A stretch of DNA of 64,000 nucleotides from Litomosoides sigmodontis. Taxonomy: Eukaryota; Nematoda; Chromadorea; Rhabditida; Onchocercidae. The notes under the pieces are model-generated. The model was not told where the DNA came from, searched no databases, and was given only the letters and a program-made list of their open reading frames with translations. The stretch covers positions 10,575,652 to 10,639,651 of the forward strand of contig OY718805.1 of NCBI GenBank assembly GCA_963070105.1, written 5' to 3'. The translations under genes and the position numbers were made by a program. This document shows positions 61,715-64,000 of the stretch, in pieces (position 1 is the first letter of the stretch; every line of letters starts with the position of its first letter).

Positions 61715-64000
61715 TCACTCCTTAGAGGCTCTTCCGACGCGCGGTGCTTTCGGAGCTTCACTAGTTTCTCGCGAAACATTGCCAGATATTTTTTCCTTAC
61801 CAGGCTCCTCTGAATTTACAGGAGTAATACGTGGACTTGAAAATCTCGAACGTTCAAATTTCGCCTGTAATACCTGACGACTTATTAAATTTGAAATGTG
61901 GGAGTTCGAACATACATCAACTTCAAAACGAATAAAAATTACGAAATTGTGGATGCAACGATAAGAAATGCCATTCAATTAAAATTTAAATGAATAGTAT
62001 TTCTCATCGTTCGAGTCTTAATGGAAAAGATCAAATACGAACAAACCTCTTCAGCCGCAAAAGCGGCACTTCTACGAGTCATATGTGTGGTACCTCGAAC
62101 AAATAACACATCTTTCTGAAGCATCTGTAAAGAGAAATTTTTGAGCACTTAAATATTATACATATCCATTACATTGCCAAGTAAGGACGAGAAAAATTTC
62201 ATAGTGTCGATTAACTGCGACATAATTTTACTGAAAACTGTGCAAGAAGAGGGCAATTCCGAATGACCGCATTATTAAATCCTGGATAAGAAGACTGGCA
62301 CATATTTATTGCATACTAATTTCGTAAGCAAGAATCATCAGGAGAAAAAGATAAGCACCTTAAGCGAGCTTAGCGTATCAACGGCCATCTCTTTCGCATA
62401 ATAGTTTACGTCGTGACCAGTACTATTGAACATTACTGCATTCGCAAACATCAGCAGCACATTTCGCTTGAAATCACTCATTCCTGATAGATTACCACCA
62501 TCTAACTGTTTCTTTAACGTACCCAAGTCCATACGACTGGAATTTCTTCTTTCAAAATGCTTTCAAAATCCAAAATTTATAATTATAGGTTTCAGGAATG
62601 AGAAATTCTTTCAACATTTACAATATTACCATTAATACAGTGATACCAACAGGTTCATCAGCAATAGCTGGTTGTTTATAGATCAGTGTTTATATTTAAA
62701 TTTATTGATATTTTAATAAGTGAAAATAAAATAGTCCTTTCCATAAACGTCATCAACCGTTTAGTTACACAAATAAAGGTACCTTTTAACGATTTTTGAG
62801 TATCCTCGAGCATCTCGATCAGATACAGGATGAGCAAAAATAGCAGCATGACGATGACTGGACACCATACGCCAAGCAGTAACCATAAGTGCTTTCTGTT
62901 CTACGTCACCGTCAGTCAAACCACTCTTAAACACATGAACTTCATCATTAGAAACTATTACTACAACGCAGTTTGCTAGTCTACTCAAAGCTTGTGCTCT
63001 CACCAAGCAAGCAGCAATAGAAAAAAGATTAGCATGGTGATGGTCAAGACATCCACGCGAATAAAAAATTGATGATATTAGCAGACGGAACGTAAAACGT
63101 GAGTTAAGACTTAATAATTAGAACTAACACAATTCCCGTTAAGGAGCTATACGAACAGGATATTAATATGCATTATAATATTTAATAACTTAAGCATGCG
63201 ACCTTATCTAAAATAATAACCACAATTATAATAGTACAAACATTTTGACTATACATTAAATCATGTCTTAAATATCATACTCTTTTTGTTTGCCGACGGC
63301 TTGCACGTGTTACAATCGTACTTTTTTTCGGCGACCGAGCTGGAGAAATTTCCGAAGATGCGCCTAAAAAAGATATTACCAAACAACAAAAATATTCTAC
63401 AGTACTCTATTAAGAAAATTATGATATTAAATAGTAATAAAAGTTCCTTTAATACGCCATGTTTCATGATAACTTTAACACTCATTTTTGAAGTTTCAAC
63501 AAAAATTGCAAGAAAAGGAGGTTCTTTAAATCGAAATCAAATTGCTACCTGGCTTATTCCCCTTCTCATCAGTAACAATAACCGCTTTCGAAGCACGGCT
63601 CCTCGTACGTAATTCACCGAGTTTTTTATCGTCATCAGATTCTCCTTCCAAAATATGCTTTTCCTTAAAGTATATTATCACTACTTGCAATATGGAGGGA
63701 AACAGCAAAGCTACAAAATAGGGAAAAAAATGTACTCAAACAGAAGACAAAACCATAACAGTCCTCTTTTAGTCAAAAAGAAAGAAGTGTTATGATCCAG
63801 GAATGGAGATACGGTTAATAACTACTTCTTTTCAAAAAATATACGTCCATTCTGTTATTTTTTTGAAAACGAATCAAAATAAAAGGACATAAATTATACA
63901 AACATGAACTTCTTTCTCAGGCTCTGGACTCGATTGCAACTCAATATTGCTTTCAATTTGATTTTTGATATCCTTTTTCTCAGCACTTTCAACACCTCTG
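61715..64000 (-). CDS. BRD8-like bromodomain protein (NuA4/TIP60 complex), 5' part beyond window
   Basis: Chromatin reader subunit related to human BRD8 of the TIP60 histone acetyltransferase complex. C-terminal exons are read on the minus strand: about 63898-64000, 63545-63690, 63283-63362, 62783-62965, 62359-62539, 62048-62126 and 61715-61868. The bromodomain is split: AWRMVSSHRHAAIFAHPVSD and ARGYSKIVK in one exon, then MDLGTLKKQLDGGNLSGMSD and LLMFANAVMFNSTGHDV in the next. This matches BRD8 (HKYANLFMQPV, PMDLSTIKKNI, MLMFQNAVMYNSSDHDV). The acetyl-lysine-binding Asn is present, while the preceding Tyr is Phe. Upstream exons are acidic or basic linkers (EGESDDDKKLGELRTRSRAS and SSEISPARSPKKS). 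The C-terminus ends SEAPKAPRVGRASKE. The N-terminus lies outside the window, and linker exon borders are approximate. Confidence 0.82.

Overview
The window is AT-rich nuclear DNA from a nematode, most likely a clade III spirurid or filarial worm. Genes are cut into many short exons with introns ending in T-rich stretches plus CAG or TAG. Splice acceptors lie just upstream of several start codons, as expected for spliced-leader trans-splicing. The transthyretin-like gene belongs to a family greatly expanded in nematodes. No bacterial features, CRISPR array, tRNA or rRNA gene was seen. The filarial assignment is inferred from style and family content; no species can be named.

Layout from left to right. 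1-9166 (-): nuclear pore basket coiled-coil protein TPR, cut by the left window edge. 10015-16249 (+): complete DNA2 helicase/nuclease, divergent from TPR across about 850 bp. 16.6-23.5 kb: gene-poor DNA with compound microsatellites. 23466-33987 (+): complete membrane-anchored M13 metallopeptidase (neprilysin-like) spread over 10.5 kb. 35356-39140 (-): SNAPC1-like subunit of the snRNA promoter-binding complex, convergent with neprilysin. 40414-46851 (-), with possible 5' exons to 48.2 kb: ClC-3/4/5-type chloride/proton exchanger. 49039-55787 (+): complete STRIP1/2 (FAM40; C. elegans FARL-11) scaffold of the STRIPAK complex. 57193-59609 (+): a five- or six-exon gene I cannot assign. 59991-60892 (-): transthyretin-like protein. 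61715-64000 (-): BRD8-like bromodomain protein, cut by the right edge.

Gene models were built by hand by joining ORF segments across GT-AG (twice GC-AG) junctions and checking that reading phase is kept. For DNA2 (20 exons, 995 aa), neprilysin (20 exons, 811 aa) and STRIP (21 exons, 1014 aa) every junction is in phase and the lengths fit the families. The other models are less complete, and the gaps are stated in each entry.

The genes do not form a pathway. They are mostly housekeeping genes: nuclear pore, DNA repair, snRNA transcription, chromatin, endosomal ion exchange and signalling scaffold. Two surface or secreted products, neprilysin and the transthyretin-like protein, are the likelier candidates for lineage-specific biology. 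I saw no convincing undescribed multi-gene system. The items most worth a second look are a 61-nt near-perfect hairpin in a DNA2 intron, the unassigned cysteine-rich gene at 57-59.6 kb, two inferred GC-AG introns, and alternative 5' exons of the ClC gene.
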